Positions 46,321-56,196 of a stretch of 64,000 bases of DNA are shown in pieces. Each line of letters opens with the position of its first letter. Positions within the stretch are counted from its first letter, which is position 1. Origin of the DNA: Ktedonobacteria bacterium (GTDB taxonomy: Bacteria; Chloroflexota; Ktedonobacteria; Ktedonobacterales; JACDGC01); assembly GCA_027459785.1 (NCBI GenBank), contig DAIDGU010000063.1, forward strand, positions 1-64,000. The letters run 5' to 3'. The notes under the pieces are model-generated. The model was not told where the DNA came from. It did no database searches and worked only from the letters and a program-made list of their open reading frames with translations. The translations under genes were made by a program, and so were the position numbers.

Positions 46321-47424
46321 TCAGCGGCGCAGCCCGATCAGCGCGACGATCAGTTCAAGGAGGATCAGGCCGATGACCAGCACTTCGAGTAGGGTCGCGC
46401 GGGTGGCTTCGACCTCGTCGTTGAGCAGCGCCGCCGTCTGGCGCAGCACCGTCAGCCCTTCGTTGATGCCCATGCGCCAGGCATCCACGCGCAGCACGGC
46501 CAGCGCCGCCGTGTAGACGCGATTCCAATAGACATCCTCCGTCACCTTGAGCGCGTTTTCCACGCGGGCGCTGGCATCCGTCGTATCGGCGATCAGCCCG
46601 TGGACCTCGTGCAGGAAGCGTGTGGTGGCGCGCGACCAGAAGCGCCGTGGGCGCGCGATGCGCGGCGTGATGCGCGCGAGATCGCGTTCGACCTGCGCGT
46701 CATACGACCGGAAGGCCAGCAGTTGGACGTTGGCGAATTCCAGCAAGAAGGTGGCGTCTTCCCGCGCGCTCGCCTCCGGCTCGATCACGATCGCTGCCGC
46801 CCAGGTGATCAAGATCAGGTCGTCCTCGTAGTAGCTGAGCGGGGTCGCTAGCACCTGCGCCGCCGCGCTCAGGGGCCGGCGTTCACCCAGCGCCACGCGC
46901 AGCAACTGGGGATGCCGCGCCAACTGGGCCGCTGGCAGGCCCGCGCCTAGCCCTTCCACCAGCAAGATGCTATAGTCTTCGCCGCGCACCGTCGCGTTGG
47001 GCCGCTGCAACGCCGGTTCCAAGGTCGCGCATAAGGTTGCCTGCGCCGCTTCGAAGATCTTCAGCACTGGGGGTGGGTAACTTTGGACGGCGGCGAGCAG
47101 ATCGCGTGCCTCGTCCCAGGTGGGGGCCGCGGCCAGGGGCAGCACCAGGCAGAAACTGAGGATGCCCAGGTCGTAGATGCGCACGGCAAGCTGCCCGTGC
47201 CGTTTGACGCCACCCAACTTCACTGTGACTGGCCCCAACGCGACTTCCAGCGGCACTTGCGCCATGATGATGCTGCCGCCGCGCGTGGCCACCGGCTGCC
47301 CCCGCACCGTGGCCGTCGCCAGCACCTCCTCTGCCACCGCCAGATCGATGCTGTCGCTCACGTCATACATCTGGTACAGGCGCAAGGTTGCCCCCGCCAT
47401 CGGTGGCATCGCGTCTATCTGCAT
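46321..47424 (-). CDS. RMD1/DUF155-like protein with C-terminal membrane anchor
   Basis: 367 residues. The middle part (LSYYEDDLILITWAAAIVIE, then FLLEFANVQLLAFRSYDAQV) fits the DUF155/RMD1 family, known from yeast mitochondrial and sporulation proteins and widespread bacterial homologues of unknown activity. A helical coiled region and one C-terminal transmembrane helix (about 345-364) end the protein, so it is probably tail-anchored. The ATG at 47424 follows AAAGGCAGG. Confidence 0.75.
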   Translation of the reverse strand: MQIDAMPPMAGATLRLYQMYDVSDSIDLAVAEEVLATATVRGQPVATRGGSIIMAQVPLEVALGPVTVKLGGVKRHGQLAVRIYDLGILSFCLVLPLAAAPTWDEARDLLAAVQSYPPPVLKIFEAAQATLCATLEPALQRPNATVRGEDYSILLVEGLGAGLPAAQLARHPQLLRVALGERRPLSAAAQVLATPLSYYEDDLILITWAAAIVIEPEASAREDATFLLEFANVQLLAFRSYDAQVERDLARITPRIARPRRFWSRATTRFLHEVHGLIADTTDASARVENALKVTEDVYWNRVYTAALAVLRVDAWRMGINEGLTVLRQTAALLNDEVEATRATLLEVLVIGLILLELIVALIGLRR

Positions 47425-47484
47425 CGGTGCGCCTGCCTTTCATGCATCGATAATTTCAGGGCTTTCGCTTGCGTTTGCCTTGCG

Positions 47485-47710
47485 GGCGATATTGATTGAA
47501 ACCATTTACGCGCTTAAGGACGTTCCGTTCCGCCACCAAACCCACCTGTGTAGATTGGGAATGAGTGAAAGCTATCAGATCTAATTCTTAAAGTAAAGCT
47601 TAAAGGAGTTTAGAACACACTAGCTACCCCAGCAGAAGAATTATACCAATTTCAGGGAAAGTCGGTGGTCAGGGGGGGCGGACAGACAAGAATGTCTGTC
47701 CGCCGTTATC
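47485..47710. repeat. Degenerate family B and family A repeats
   Basis: In the 473-base gap 47425-47897, 47485-47560 is a decayed family B half (GATTGAAACCATTTACGCGC) and 47668-47740 a family A element (GGCGGACAGACAAGAATGTC, then TTATCCATACTATTCACCCA). Nothing else is seen there. Confidence 0.7.
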
Positions 47711-47897
47711 CATACTATTCACCCACAAAAGGTATTAGAGGACTGCGAAACGGTTGACGTGGATGAGTGGTAGTAGCAGTCCACGCCCCACGGCAGGAAC
47801 CGCTTCTTTGTTCGATAAAGCTCTTCTTATCCGTTCCTTATGTAGAGATGCTACTAGCAATGCCCCCTTTGCTAGAAATCCTCTTTTTGCAATTCAC

Positions 47898-50111
47898 TTA
47901 GGCGCGGGCGATGACGTGCAGATCGACCGGTCCGGTGCTGGTGACGGTCAGCGCGCCGCTGCGCGACGAGCGCAGGCAGTGCAGCCCCACCTGCGCCCCG
48001 CCCAGGCGCAGATCGTTGATTTCGACATCGTGCAGGAAGTCCGGCAGGTAGGGTTTCTGGGCGATCAGTCGCCCATGCTCGGCCTCTGGCTGCAAGCCCA
48101 ATAGCGCCGCCAGCAGGATGAAGGGCGCACCGGCGGCCCATGACTGCGGCGCGCAGGCGACGGGGTAGGGCGTGGGGCCGAAGCCGTGGCGGCGCGGGAA
48201 GCCGCAGAGCAATTCCGGCAAGCGGGCGCGCTCATAGTGCAGGCTCAGCCCGAAGATGTCTTCGAGCAGCTTGCCGGCCTGGTGCTTGTGGCCATAGCGC
48301 GCGAAGCCCGCGCCCACCAGCGCCGTATCGTGCGGCCACACGGAGCCGTTGTGGTAACTCATCGGATTGTAGCGCACGGCGCGCGACGACAGTGTGCGCA
48401 CGCCCCAATCCGAATACATGTCCTCACGCAGCAGGCGCTGGATCATCGGCTCGGCATATTGCGGCGGCACGATGCCCGTCCACAGGCACTGGCCGGCGTT
48501 CGAGGTGACGACCTCACAGGGGCGCTTATCGCGGTCCAACGCCAGGTAGAGCGTTTGCTCGGCCTCCCACCAGAAGCTGCGCCAGAAATTGGCGCGCAAC
48601 TCGGCGGCGTGGGCGTGCCAGCGCGCGGCCTCATCCGGCAGGTGTAGCCGCTCGGCCAGGTAGCCCATCGCCGCATATGCGGCGTAGGCGTAGCCTTGCA
48701 CTTCGCACAGCGCGATGGGCGCTTCAGCCAACTCGCCGTTCGCGTGCGAAACGGCATCCCATGAATCCTTCCAGCCCTGGTTGATCAAGCCTTTCTCGGT
48801 CTTACGATCATATTCGAGGAAGGTATCGCCATCGCGGTCGCCGAATTCAATCATCCAGTTCGCTGCTGCCTGCGCGTGTGGCCAGAGTTGGCGCAAAAAG
48901 GCCAGGTCGTTCGTCCAGCGCACATACGATTCGAGCGTCATCACGAATAGCGGGGTGGCGTCGATGGTGCCGTAATAGGGGATGAAGGGGATCTCGCGGC
49001 AATTGGCCATCTCGCCGCGCCGGAACTCGTGCAGGATGCGCCCCGGCTCCTCTTCGGTGAAGGTGTCGATCTGCTTTCCCTGATAATGTGCCAGGAAGGC
49101 GAGCGTGCCGCGCGCGACATCGGGGAACCACGGCATGAATTCCAGGCTGGTGATCAAGCCGTCGCGCCCGAACGGGCAGACATACCACGGGATGCCGCCA
49201 TAGGGATACAATCCCTCAGCGGTTTTGGCGCACATCATGCCCAGGTCGTGCATACCGCGCGCGAGTAAGCGGTTGAAAAAGACGTTGTTGGCGCTGATCT
49301 CCGGCATAGCCAGCGTCGTGCCATGCTGGCGGGGCGCGTCGGGCGGTGTGCCATTGGCGCTGGTGGCCGTTTCCTGCAATGTGACGACGACCTGAATGTG
49401 GGTCAATTGGTTCGGCGGCAAGACGAGATCCCAGAATAACCCCTGCGCCTGCACCAGATCCGCCGGGGGTGTCACGGCGACCGCCGCGCTGCGCAGATGC
49501 TTATCACAGCCCTGATAACGAAAGGTGAGGGCGGTTGGCTGGCACAGCGGCGCGAGCAGTTGCCCATGTAAGCCGCGCGCCAGGCCGCGAATCTCGAAGA
49601 TATCGCTGAAATCGGCGGCGGCACGCACGCCGAAGGCTACACGCAAGGGACGCGGATGATAGCTGGTGAGCGTGAGATGCTGCACCAACTCCTGCTCGTG
49701 GATCTCGACCAGGCGCCGCACGTGAATCGTCCCCTGGGGGACATCTTCGCCCTGTAGTTGCAGATAAGGATTGCACAGGTCGATCTGGCAGACATCGCCG
49801 GATTCGTCAACGCTGTGCGACAGGCCCATCAGCGGTTGGCCGCCCAGCAGCAGATCCAGCGCGTTCAAGTAGCGGGTGTCGTGCCAGAACAGGCCCATCT
49901 CTTGCTGCGGCACCAGCAGATCGCCGCGCACGTCCGCCACCAGGAAGGTGTTGTCGCGCTTGAGCGCGAAGGTGCGGATGCTGGCTTTGGCGCTCTGCTG
50001 CAAGACATACAGGTCCACCTGCTCATTGGTGCCGGTGGCCTGGCTGAGGGCGTTTGGCCCAGCGACGGCAGGCACCGGCGGCTGATCGGCTGATCCTGGG
50101 GAAGTGGTCAT
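47898..50111 (-). CDS. Glycogen debranching enzyme-type amylo-alpha-1,6-glucosidase
   Basis: 737 residues. An N-terminal beta-sandwich domain (FLVADVRGDLLVPQQEMGLF, WHDTRYLN) precedes an (alpha/alpha)6 barrel with AGIPWYVCPFGRDGLITSLE-like GGIPWYVCPFGRDGLITSLE, REIPFIPYYGTIDATPLFV and RYNPMSYHNGSVWPHDTALV. The family removes alpha-1,6 branches or stubs from glycogen and related glucans. It overlaps the preceding glycosyltransferase by ATGA (50108-50111), so the two are translationally coupled. Confidence 0.9.
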   Translation of the reverse strand: MTTSPGSADQPPVPAVAGPNALSQATGTNEQVDLYVLQQSAKASIRTFALKRDNTFLVADVRGDLLVPQQEMGLFWHDTRYLNALDLLLGGQPLMGLSHSVDESGDVCQIDLCNPYLQLQGEDVPQGTIHVRRLVEIHEQELVQHLTLTSYHPRPLRVAFGVRAAADFSDIFEIRGLARGLHGQLLAPLCQPTALTFRYQGCDKHLRSAAVAVTPPADLVQAQGLFWDLVLPPNQLTHIQVVVTLQETATSANGTPPDAPRQHGTTLAMPEISANNVFFNRLLARGMHDLGMMCAKTAEGLYPYGGIPWYVCPFGRDGLITSLEFMPWFPDVARGTLAFLAHYQGKQIDTFTEEEPGRILHEFRRGEMANCREIPFIPYYGTIDATPLFVMTLESYVRWTNDLAFLRQLWPHAQAAANWMIEFGDRDGDTFLEYDRKTEKGLINQGWKDSWDAVSHANGELAEAPIALCEVQGYAYAAYAAMGYLAERLHLPDEAARWHAHAAELRANFWRSFWWEAEQTLYLALDRDKRPCEVVTSNAGQCLWTGIVPPQYAEPMIQRLLREDMYSDWGVRTLSSRAVRYNPMSYHNGSVWPHDTALVGAGFARYGHKHQAGKLLEDIFGLSLHYERARLPELLCGFPRRHGFGPTPYPVACAPQSWAAGAPFILLAALLGLQPEAEHGRLIAQKPYLPDFLHDVEINDLRLGGAQVGLHCLRSSRSGALTVTSTGPVDLHVIARA

Positions 50112-51322
50112 GGTAGCAAGGTACCTTCATCTTCGTCGAACGAAAACTCTTGGGGGAGCGGGATGCCTGGCGCGGCCAGGTTGCGCGGGGGCTGATGGCC
50201 ATCGCCGGCCTCGCTGAGCGCCAGCGCGGGCAACTGTGCGGCGGCACCATCCTCGGCGGCGTCGAACTCCGCTGCTACGGCGCGGGCCAGCTTGCTCTGC
50301 TGGCGCAACACCTTATCATAGGCGCGCACATACTCCAGCGCCATGCGTCGGTTGTCGAAATGGCGGCGGGCATAGTCCCGGCATGCCTGGCGCGAGATGG
50401 TATCACGCACGCGCCGCGCCGCCGCTGCCAGGTGTTCCGGTGCCTGGCGGATATAGCCGGTGACACCGTCGCGCAGCAGTTCCGGCACGGAGCCGCACGG
50501 ACAGGTGAGGACGGGCGTGCCACAGGCCAGCGCCTCGATGAAGACCATGCCGAACGGTTCCGGCCAGTCGATCGGCATGAGCAACGCCAGCGATTTGCCC
50601 ATAATCTCACGTTTCTGCGTCTCGTTCACCTCGCCGATGAACTCGATCAGTGGATCGTTCAGCAGGGGCTTGATCGTCTGCTCGAAATAAGCACGGTCGG
50701 CAGGATCGACTTTCGCGGCGATCTTGAGGGGGATGCCGGTCAGCTTGGCGATCTCGATGGCGCGGTCAGGCCGCTTTTCCGGCGAGATGCGCCCGACGAA
50801 GGTCAGGTAGTCGCCAGGGGTGGGGTAAAACGGAAAGGAATCGACATCGACACTGTGATGCACCGTTGCAATCCAGTTAAGATCCGGCAGATACGACTGC
50901 TGGCTCTGGCTGATCGAGACGTAATTCATCCGGCGATACGCGCGCAATACGCGCTGAAACTCCGGTATATCCAACCGGCCATGCAGCGTGGTGATGGTCG
51001 GCGTGGCGCTGTGTTCGGCGAACGGTAGCGCGAGATAGTCCAGATGGGAATGGATGATATCGAAACGATCTGCCTGATCGTACACGTCCTTCAGCATGGC
51101 GATGTGCAATGCGCGGACATCCACCGCCGGATCGAAGTTGATGGCGTGGGGGATCGGCGCAATGAGTTCGGCGCTCGTCTGGGAATCGCCGGTAGCGAAC
51201 AGCGTCACCGTGTGGCCCAGGCGCACCAACGACTCGGTAATATTATGGATGCACCGTTCGGTGCCACCATACTGTTTGGGGGGAACCGCGACTTGCAAGG
51301 GCGCGATTTGTGCGATACGCAT
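50108..51322 (-). CDS. Glycosyltransferase family 4
   Basis: 404 residues of GT-B fold. The N-terminal MRIAQIAPLQVAVPPKQYGG with TERCIHNITESLVRLGH, FVGRISPEKRPDRAIEI and the donor-site PEPFGMVFIEALACGTPVLT are GT4 signatures. Residues after 350 form an extra acidic tail. Paired with a debranching enzyme it may act in alpha-glucan metabolism. The ATG at 51322 is chosen by homology; AAAGGAT is 12 bases upstream. An inverted repeat (51345-51383) precedes it. Confidence 0.9.
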   Translation of the reverse strand: MRIAQIAPLQVAVPPKQYGGTERCIHNITESLVRLGHTVTLFATGDSQTSAELIAPIPHAINFDPAVDVRALHIAMLKDVYDQADRFDIIHSHLDYLALPFAEHSATPTITTLHGRLDIPEFQRVLRAYRRMNYVSISQSQQSYLPDLNWIATVHHSVDVDSFPFYPTPGDYLTFVGRISPEKRPDRAIEIAKLTGIPLKIAAKVDPADRAYFEQTIKPLLNDPLIEFIGEVNETQKREIMGKSLALLMPIDWPEPFGMVFIEALACGTPVLTCPCGSVPELLRDGVTGYIRQAPEHLAAAARRVRDTISRQACRDYARRHFDNRRMALEYVRAYDKVLRQQSKLARAVAAEFDAAEDGAAAQLPALALSEAGDGHQPPRNLAAPGIPLPQEFSFDEDEGTLLP

Positions 51323-51344
51323 TCCTTGAAAATATCCTTTCTCT

Positions 51345-51383
51345 GGCAAGCTGACCGTCCTTGGAGCATACGGTCAACTTGTC
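51345..51383. promoter_or_regulatory. Inverted repeat upstream of the glycosyltransferase operon
   Basis: GGCAAGCTGACCGT and ACGGTCAACTTGTC are reverse complements at 12 of 14 positions, 11 bases apart, starting 23 bases before the start codon. It may be an operator or a leader hairpin. Confidence 0.45.
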
Positions 51384-51436
51384 AAATACTCAGCAAGTGG
51401 CGTGCCAGCGGCCCCACCACCAGGGTGACGGGGCTG

Positions 51437-53683
51437 CTACGCACCCAACGCCCGCGCCAGACCGTGTTCCCAGGCGTTGCGCAGGTCGGCCAGCGCCACG
51501 TGTGCGCCAGCGAAGACGAACTGGTCGCCGCCGGCGACGCCAAGGCGCGTCAGTTCCACGCCGCGAGCGGCAGCCTGGTCGGCCAGCGCGGCCCAATCGT
51601 CGGGCGCGACAGAGATGACCACGCGCGAGGGCGCTTCGCCGAAAAGGACGGCGGTGGGATCGCCGATGTGCGTACCCAGGTCTTTATCCGGCAGGATGCC
51701 CATCTCTGACCAGAGGCACCATTCCGCCAGCGCCACACCCAGGCCGCCATCAGCGCAGTCGTGCGCCGTGCGGATCAGATCGAAAACCGCGTCGGCGGTA
51801 AGGAAGTCTTGCACCGCGCGCTCCGTGGCGAGGTCCAGCAGGGGCGGGCGGCCCGCGACTGTGGTGTGGATCACCGCGAGGTAGGTCGAGCCGGCCAGGT
51901 CATGGGGCGCGTCGCGCCAGGGGCCGAGCAGCGCGATGATGTCGCCCGCGCGCCCGCCCGCGCTGGGCCGTGGGGCGCGCTGGTCCAGCACGCCGACCAT
52001 GCCGATGATCGGCGTGGGATAGATCGCTGTGCCACCCGTCTCGTTATACAGGCTGGCGTTGCCGCTGACGACTGGCGCACCCAGCGCCCGCGCCGCCTCG
52101 GCCATCCCATTGATCGCCTCGACCATCTGATAGTAGATCGCCGGCTTTTCGGGGTTGCCGAAGTTGAGGCAATTCGTCAGCGCCGCCGGTTTGGCACCAG
52201 CGCAGGCGCAGTTGCGCGCGGCTTCCGCCACGGCCAGCGCGCCACCGTTGAAGGGATCGAGGTAGGTCAGGCGTCCATTGCCGTCGGTGCTGAGGGCGAT
52301 GCTCACGCCGGCATCCTGGTCGTCTTCCGTGCGCAGCCGCAGCACCGCCGCGTCGTAGCCGGGCGCGATCAGCGTGTTCGCGCCGACCATGTGGTCATAC
52401 GTGCGCCAGATGCGCCGCCGGCTGGCGATATCGGGCGCTCCCAGCAGTTCCACCAGCGTCGCGCCCAGGTCCGCCGGCTCCGGCAGCGTCGCCGGATCGA
52501 AGCGCCACAGGTCTTCCAGCGCGGGATCAGGGATCGGCTCGCGGGTATAGGTCGGCACTGCGTCGGTCAAGAGCGCCGTGGGGATCTCCGCCACCACTTC
52601 GCCGTCGTCCAGCACGCGCAACACTTCTTCGGCGATGACCTGGCCGATGATGTTCGAGTGCAGCCCCCACTTGTCGAAAACGCGCTGGATGTCGGCCTCG
52701 TGGCCCTTGTGCGCGATGACGAGCATGCGCTCCTGCGACTCCGAGAGCATGATCTCATAGGCATGCATCCCCGATTCGCGCCGCGCCACGTGCGCCACGT
52801 CAATCGCCAGGCCGCAGCCGCCCTTGTGCGCCGCTTCCACGGTGCTGCTGGTCAGGCCCGCCGCGCCGAGATCCTGCAAGCCGACGAGCCAGCCGGTGTC
52901 GCGCAGTTCCAGGCACGCTTCCATGAGCAGCTTTTCCAGGAAGGGATTGCCCACCTGCACCGCCGACCGCTGCGTGGCGTTCGGGTCTGTCACAGAGGCG
53001 AAGGTCGCGCCGTGGATGCCGTCGCGCCCCGTGCTGGCCCCCACCAGCAAGACGGGATTGCCTATGCCGCTGGCCCGCGCGGGGAGGATGTGGTCTTTCG
53101 GCACGACGCCGACGCACATCGCGTTCACCAGCGGATTCGCCTGGTAGCTGGCGTCGAAATAGACCTCGCCGCCGACGGTGGGGACGCCGATGCAGTTGCC
53201 GTAATGGCTGATGCCGCCGACCACGCCATCCACCAGGTAGCGCGTGCGCGCCGCCGCTGGGTCGCCGAAGCGCAGCGCGTCCAGCAGGGCGATGGGGCGC
53301 GCGCCCATCGTGAAGATGTCGCGCAGGATGCCGCCCACGCCGGTCGCCGCGCCCTGAAAGGGTTCGACGGCGCTAGGATGGTTATGGCTCTCGATCTTAA
53401 AGACGACGGCCAGGCCCGCGCCGGCGTCGATGGCACCGGCGTTCTCCGCGCCCGGCCCCAGCAAGACGCGCGGCCCCTCCGTGGGGAAGCGCTTCAGCAG
53501 CGGACGGCTGTTTTTGTAGCCGCAATGCTCGCTCCACATCGCGCCGAAGATGCCCAATTCGACATGGTTCGGCACCCGGCCCAGCAGTTCCACGATCTGA
53601 TGATATTCGGCGCGCACCAGCGCCACGCCGCGCAGATCGGCGTCACTATAGGCCGCGTCGGCGGCGGTGAGATCGACAGCCAT
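51437..53683 (-). CDS. purL: Phosphoribosylformylglycinamidine synthase II
   Basis: 748 residues, the length of the stand-alone PurL. It converts FGAR and glutamine-derived ammonia to FGAM in purine synthesis, working with PurS and PurQ, which are not in the window. [40 protein letters not shown] and [20 protein letters not shown] are signatures. The ATG at 53683 is the first consistent with the family; AAGGAG lies 12 bases upstream. Confidence 0.97.
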   Translation of the reverse strand: MAVDLTAADAAYSDADLRGVALVRAEYHQIVELLGRVPNHVELGIFGAMWSEHCGYKNSRPLLKRFPTEGPRVLLGPGAENAGAIDAGAGLAVVFKIESHNHPSAVEPFQGAATGVGGILRDIFTMGARPIALLDALRFGDPAAARTRYLVDGVVGGISHYGNCIGVPTVGGEVYFDASYQANPLVNAMCVGVVPKDHILPARASGIGNPVLLVGASTGRDGIHGATFASVTDPNATQRSAVQVGNPFLEKLLMEACLELRDTGWLVGLQDLGAAGLTSSTVEAAHKGGCGLAIDVAHVARRESGMHAYEIMLSESQERMLVIAHKGHEADIQRVFDKWGLHSNIIGQVIAEEVLRVLDDGEVVAEIPTALLTDAVPTYTREPIPDPALEDLWRFDPATLPEPADLGATLVELLGAPDIASRRRIWRTYDHMVGANTLIAPGYDAAVLRLRTEDDQDAGVSIALSTDGNGRLTYLDPFNGGALAVAEAARNCACAGAKPAALTNCLNFGNPEKPAIYYQMVEAINGMAEAARALGAPVVSGNASLYNETGGTAIYPTPIIGMVGVLDQRAPRPSAGGRAGDIIALLGPWRDAPHDLAGSTYLAVIHTTVAGRPPLLDLATERAVQDFLTADAVFDLIRTAHDCADGGLGVALAEWCLWSEMGILPDKDLGTHIGDPTAVLFGEAPSRVVISVAPDDWAALADQAAARGVELTRLGVAGGDQFVFAGAHVALADLRNAWEHGLARALGA

Positions 53684-53750
53684 AGGGGAAAGTTGCTCCT
53701 TGTGATCAACACGGCAACGCACATAGACACGGGAACGGTAGAGACAGGAA

Positions 53751-53816
53751 CGGGCGGGCGGTTGAAACCGCGCCTAAGGGCATGCTGCCACGAAGTCCGC
53801 CGGCGCGGATTGGGAT
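53751..53816. repeat. Family B repeat half-element
   Basis: GGGCGGGCGGTTGAAACCGC, GCCTAAGGGCATGCTGCCAC and GAAGTCCGCCGGCGCGGATT are the B-family modules in their usual order, here as a single arm. Confidence 0.75.
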
Positions 53817-53866
53817 GACCGCATCAGCGCCGCTATAGTATATCACGTTCCCGGCTTTAGCCGCTC

Positions 53867-55198
53867 TCAGGCTCCCGTCGGCGCGTGATATGCGGCGGTA
53901 GCACCCACAAAGCTCAGCTGCGCGAAGCGCGTCTGGATGCCCCACAGCGCCACCGAATGCCCGGCGGCATTCCACGAGAGCCCGGTGATGGTGTAGGAAC
54001 TGGCTGAGGATCCTACATTGGTCAAGACGCGCTGCCAGGCGGTGGCCTGGGGAGCCAGCACGTCCACGATCAGCGTGTTGCTTTGCTGCGTGGTGCCATA
54101 GAGGAAGATTGTGCCATCCGGCGCGCAGAGGAGGACGGTGTAGGTCTGCACCGCCCACGATGGCAGGGCGAGGCGCGTGGTCCAGGTATGCCCACTATCC
54201 GACGAAGCGACGAGATAGCTCTGGTTGGCGCGTTCGGCGGTGCCATACAGGGTGGTGCCGGTCGGCGGAGCAAAGATGTCGTCGGGATACATGCTGGTGA
54301 CAGTGAAATGCTGCCACGTCGCGCCCTGATCCGTACTCTGCATCACATCTGTGCAACCGTAACTTTGGCATGTCGTTGTTGCGTTGGATTGAAAGCGCAC
54401 CTCCCAGGTATTGCCAAAAGCGACGAGCGCTGTGGCAGTGTAGGAGAACTGCTCGTGCGCGCCGAGGGTCGCGTAAAAGGCGGAATCATCGATCCACTTC
54501 AGCGGCGCGCCCGCGATGCTGACGGCAAGTTGGTAGGTTGGCGTGACCCCATCTACCTGTTGCGTGAAATGCTTCGCCGTCGACAGGATAGCATCGCCGG
54601 CCCAGATCGCGCTGGTAAGTTGCACCTTGGTGTTATCGCCCGTCGGCACCTGGAAGGGTTGCCAGGTTAGGCCGCCATCGCGCGAGAGGAGAAAGTCCGG
54701 CGTCTGGCCACCATAGCAGACGGGATAGCACGTACTTGCCGTCAAAAGGATGTGGTGGGGATTCACGGGGCTGACGGCGAGCGAACAGGTGGGATAGGCA
54801 AGCTGTGTTGGCGCGAAGGTGTGCCAGGTGCGCCCGCCATCCGCCGTGCGGCTGAACTGTAACGCCCCGCCGCTGCCGACCTGCGTGATGCCGCATGCAT
54901 AGCCCACATAGGGATCGCTCGGCGCGAAGGCGATGCCCTGCGTGAAGGCCAGGTGCGTCTGCGCCGCCACCCAGCCCTGCTGCGGCGTGATGCTCAGCGG
55001 CGGCGGGGTAGGGGTGGCCGTGGGCTGCACTGGCGTCACTGTATACGCTGCCGCATGGCTACTGCCGCTGCCTCCCACGCCAAGCCCGCCGACCAGGATC
55101 ACCACGAACGTCAGCGCCAACACGCCCAACAAGGCCAACATGCCCCCGATGAGCAACCCTTGCGTCTTTCCCACGATACCCTCGATCTCCCTCTTCAA
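53867..55198 (-). CDS. Membrane-anchored Asp-box (BNR/sialidase-like) beta-propeller protein
   Basis: 443 residues. One transmembrane helix (about 13-40) is followed by a Thr/Pro linker and a domain with four Asp-boxes: SRTADGGRTW, SRDGGLTW, STDQGATW and SSDSGHTW. This is the repeat of sialidase-like propellers; no catalytic Arg triad is clear, so it is more likely a binding or structural protein outside the cell. The frame opens at a TTG (55198); a GTG at 55174 with GAGGG nearby is a strong alternative. Confidence 0.78.
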   Translation of the reverse strand: MKREIEGIVGKTQGLLIGGMLALLGVLALTFVVILVGGLGVGGSGSSHAAAYTVTPVQPTATPTPPPLSITPQQGWVAAQTHLAFTQGIAFAPSDPYVGYACGITQVGSGGALQFSRTADGGRTWHTFAPTQLAYPTCSLAVSPVNPHHILLTASTCYPVCYGGQTPDFLLSRDGGLTWQPFQVPTGDNTKVQLTSAIWAGDAILSTAKHFTQQVDGVTPTYQLAVSIAGAPLKWIDDSAFYATLGAHEQFSYTATALVAFGNTWEVRFQSNATTTCQSYGCTDVMQSTDQGATWQHFTVTSMYPDDIFAPPTGTTLYGTAERANQSYLVASSDSGHTWTTRLALPSWAVQTYTVLLCAPDGTIFLYGTTQQSNTLIVDVLAPQATAWQRVLTNVGSSASSYTITGLSWNAAGHSVALWGIQTRFAQLSFVGATAAYHAPTGA

Positions 55199-55269
55199 TA
55201 CAATGGCTCTACTGTATATAACGCACGAAAGTTTGTCGAGAGGACACGATAGTGCTAGTGGGAAAGAGA

Positions 55270-55935
55270 TCAGGTTTCATGGTCGTAACGCTGGCGACGT
55301 TTATGCTGGCTAGTTTTGTGTTCCTTGAAGCGGTGATTCGTCTGATAGTGAGGGATCAAACGCGCAATGTTTTTCGGCGGTACAAGTTGGCGCATCACCA
55401 CCTCGAGGCCGTCACTAAAAACCCCCTGGAACTCATCCAAGCTCGCTGTGATGGTACGATATGCATGGAGCAACAAGCCCAGACCATGCTCCCTTTGTAC
55501 CTGACAATAGCAGGTAGAACCATATCCCTGCTTTGCTGCCTGCAAGACAAAAGTGCGGTCCTCAGGTTCGATATGCACCCCCTGCGCGGCAAGTTGGTCG
55601 ATCGCCTGGATAAACTGGGTACCAAAATCCCGCTGCACATTCAAATAGGTATCGAGGGGCCAGCAATTTGCCGGCGCATCGTAAACCACCGCCATCGGGC
55701 GTCCATCCGGATAGTGTTGGCGCATCCACCATTTCCACAATTGCCCGGTGCTGATCGGTGTCGAAGTATACCATTGCGTGTCGCCCGTGGGGTCGAATTT
55801 AGAACTCTGTATTTGCGCGATGAAAAATAATGGGACACAATAAACGCCACGTCCACGCCGGCCATCTCCCAGATGGATGCCATTGTGTTTGATACGGTCG
55901 ATCAGCGTTGCATCGGTGAAATGCACAAATTTCAT
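55270..55935 (-). CDS. Unknown protein with possible ADP-ribosyltransferase-like N-terminus
   Basis: 221 residues. It starts KFVHFTDATLIDRIKHNGIH, then GRRGRGVYCVPLF, reminiscent of the H-T/S...G(I/L)...GxGVY pattern of KptA/DarT/ART-fold proteins, and ends EVVMRQLVPPKNIARLIPHY, like the strand that carries a Glu in such folds. This is inference; no conserved catalytic set is proven. AAGGAGC eight bases before the ATG at 55935 fixes the start. Lower GC than its neighbours suggests acquisition. No small antitoxin-like gene is next to it. Confidence 0.7.
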   Translation of the reverse strand: MKFVHFTDATLIDRIKHNGIHLGDGRRGRGVYCVPLFFIAQIQSSKFDPTGDTQWYTSTPISTGQLWKWWMRQHYPDGRPMAVVYDAPANCWPLDTYLNVQRDFGTQFIQAIDQLAAQGVHIEPEDRTFVLQAAKQGYGSTCYCQVQREHGLGLLLHAYRTITASLDEFQGVFSDGLEVVMRQLVPPKNIARLIPHYQTNHRFKEHKTSQHKRRQRYDHET

Positions 55936-56097
55936 CGCTTGCTCCTTGAAACGATAAGGTTGTGAGTCCTGTGTTACACCGCTTGTGGCTTCGTGGCAGA
56001 GGGCCGCTTGCGCCAGCACGCCTGGTTCGGCGGCGCATATGTCGATGTGCTGTATATGGGGTTGCTGCGCGACGAATGGTTGGCACAGTGAATGGGA

Positions 56098-56182
56098 CGA
56101 CGGCGAACAGGAATGTCCGCCCCACGATCTCCCCCTCTCCATCCACAGATGGGGAGGGGGTTGGGGGGTGGGGCCATCCCAT
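56098..56182. repeat. Family A and C repeats
   Basis: 56098-56128 is GGCGAACAGGAATGTCCGCC plus CCACGAT (family A); 56129-56182 is CCCCCTCTCCATCCACAGAT with GGGGAGGGGG and GGGGTGGGGCC (family C). Confidence 0.75.
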
Positions 56183-56196
56183 CCGCCTCACGCCGA

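Noticed and set aside
51761-53818. Long open frame on the plus strand opposite purL
   Set aside because: It is a high-GC antisense shadow; its residues are Arg/His/Asp-rich without any family pattern, while purL matches throughout.
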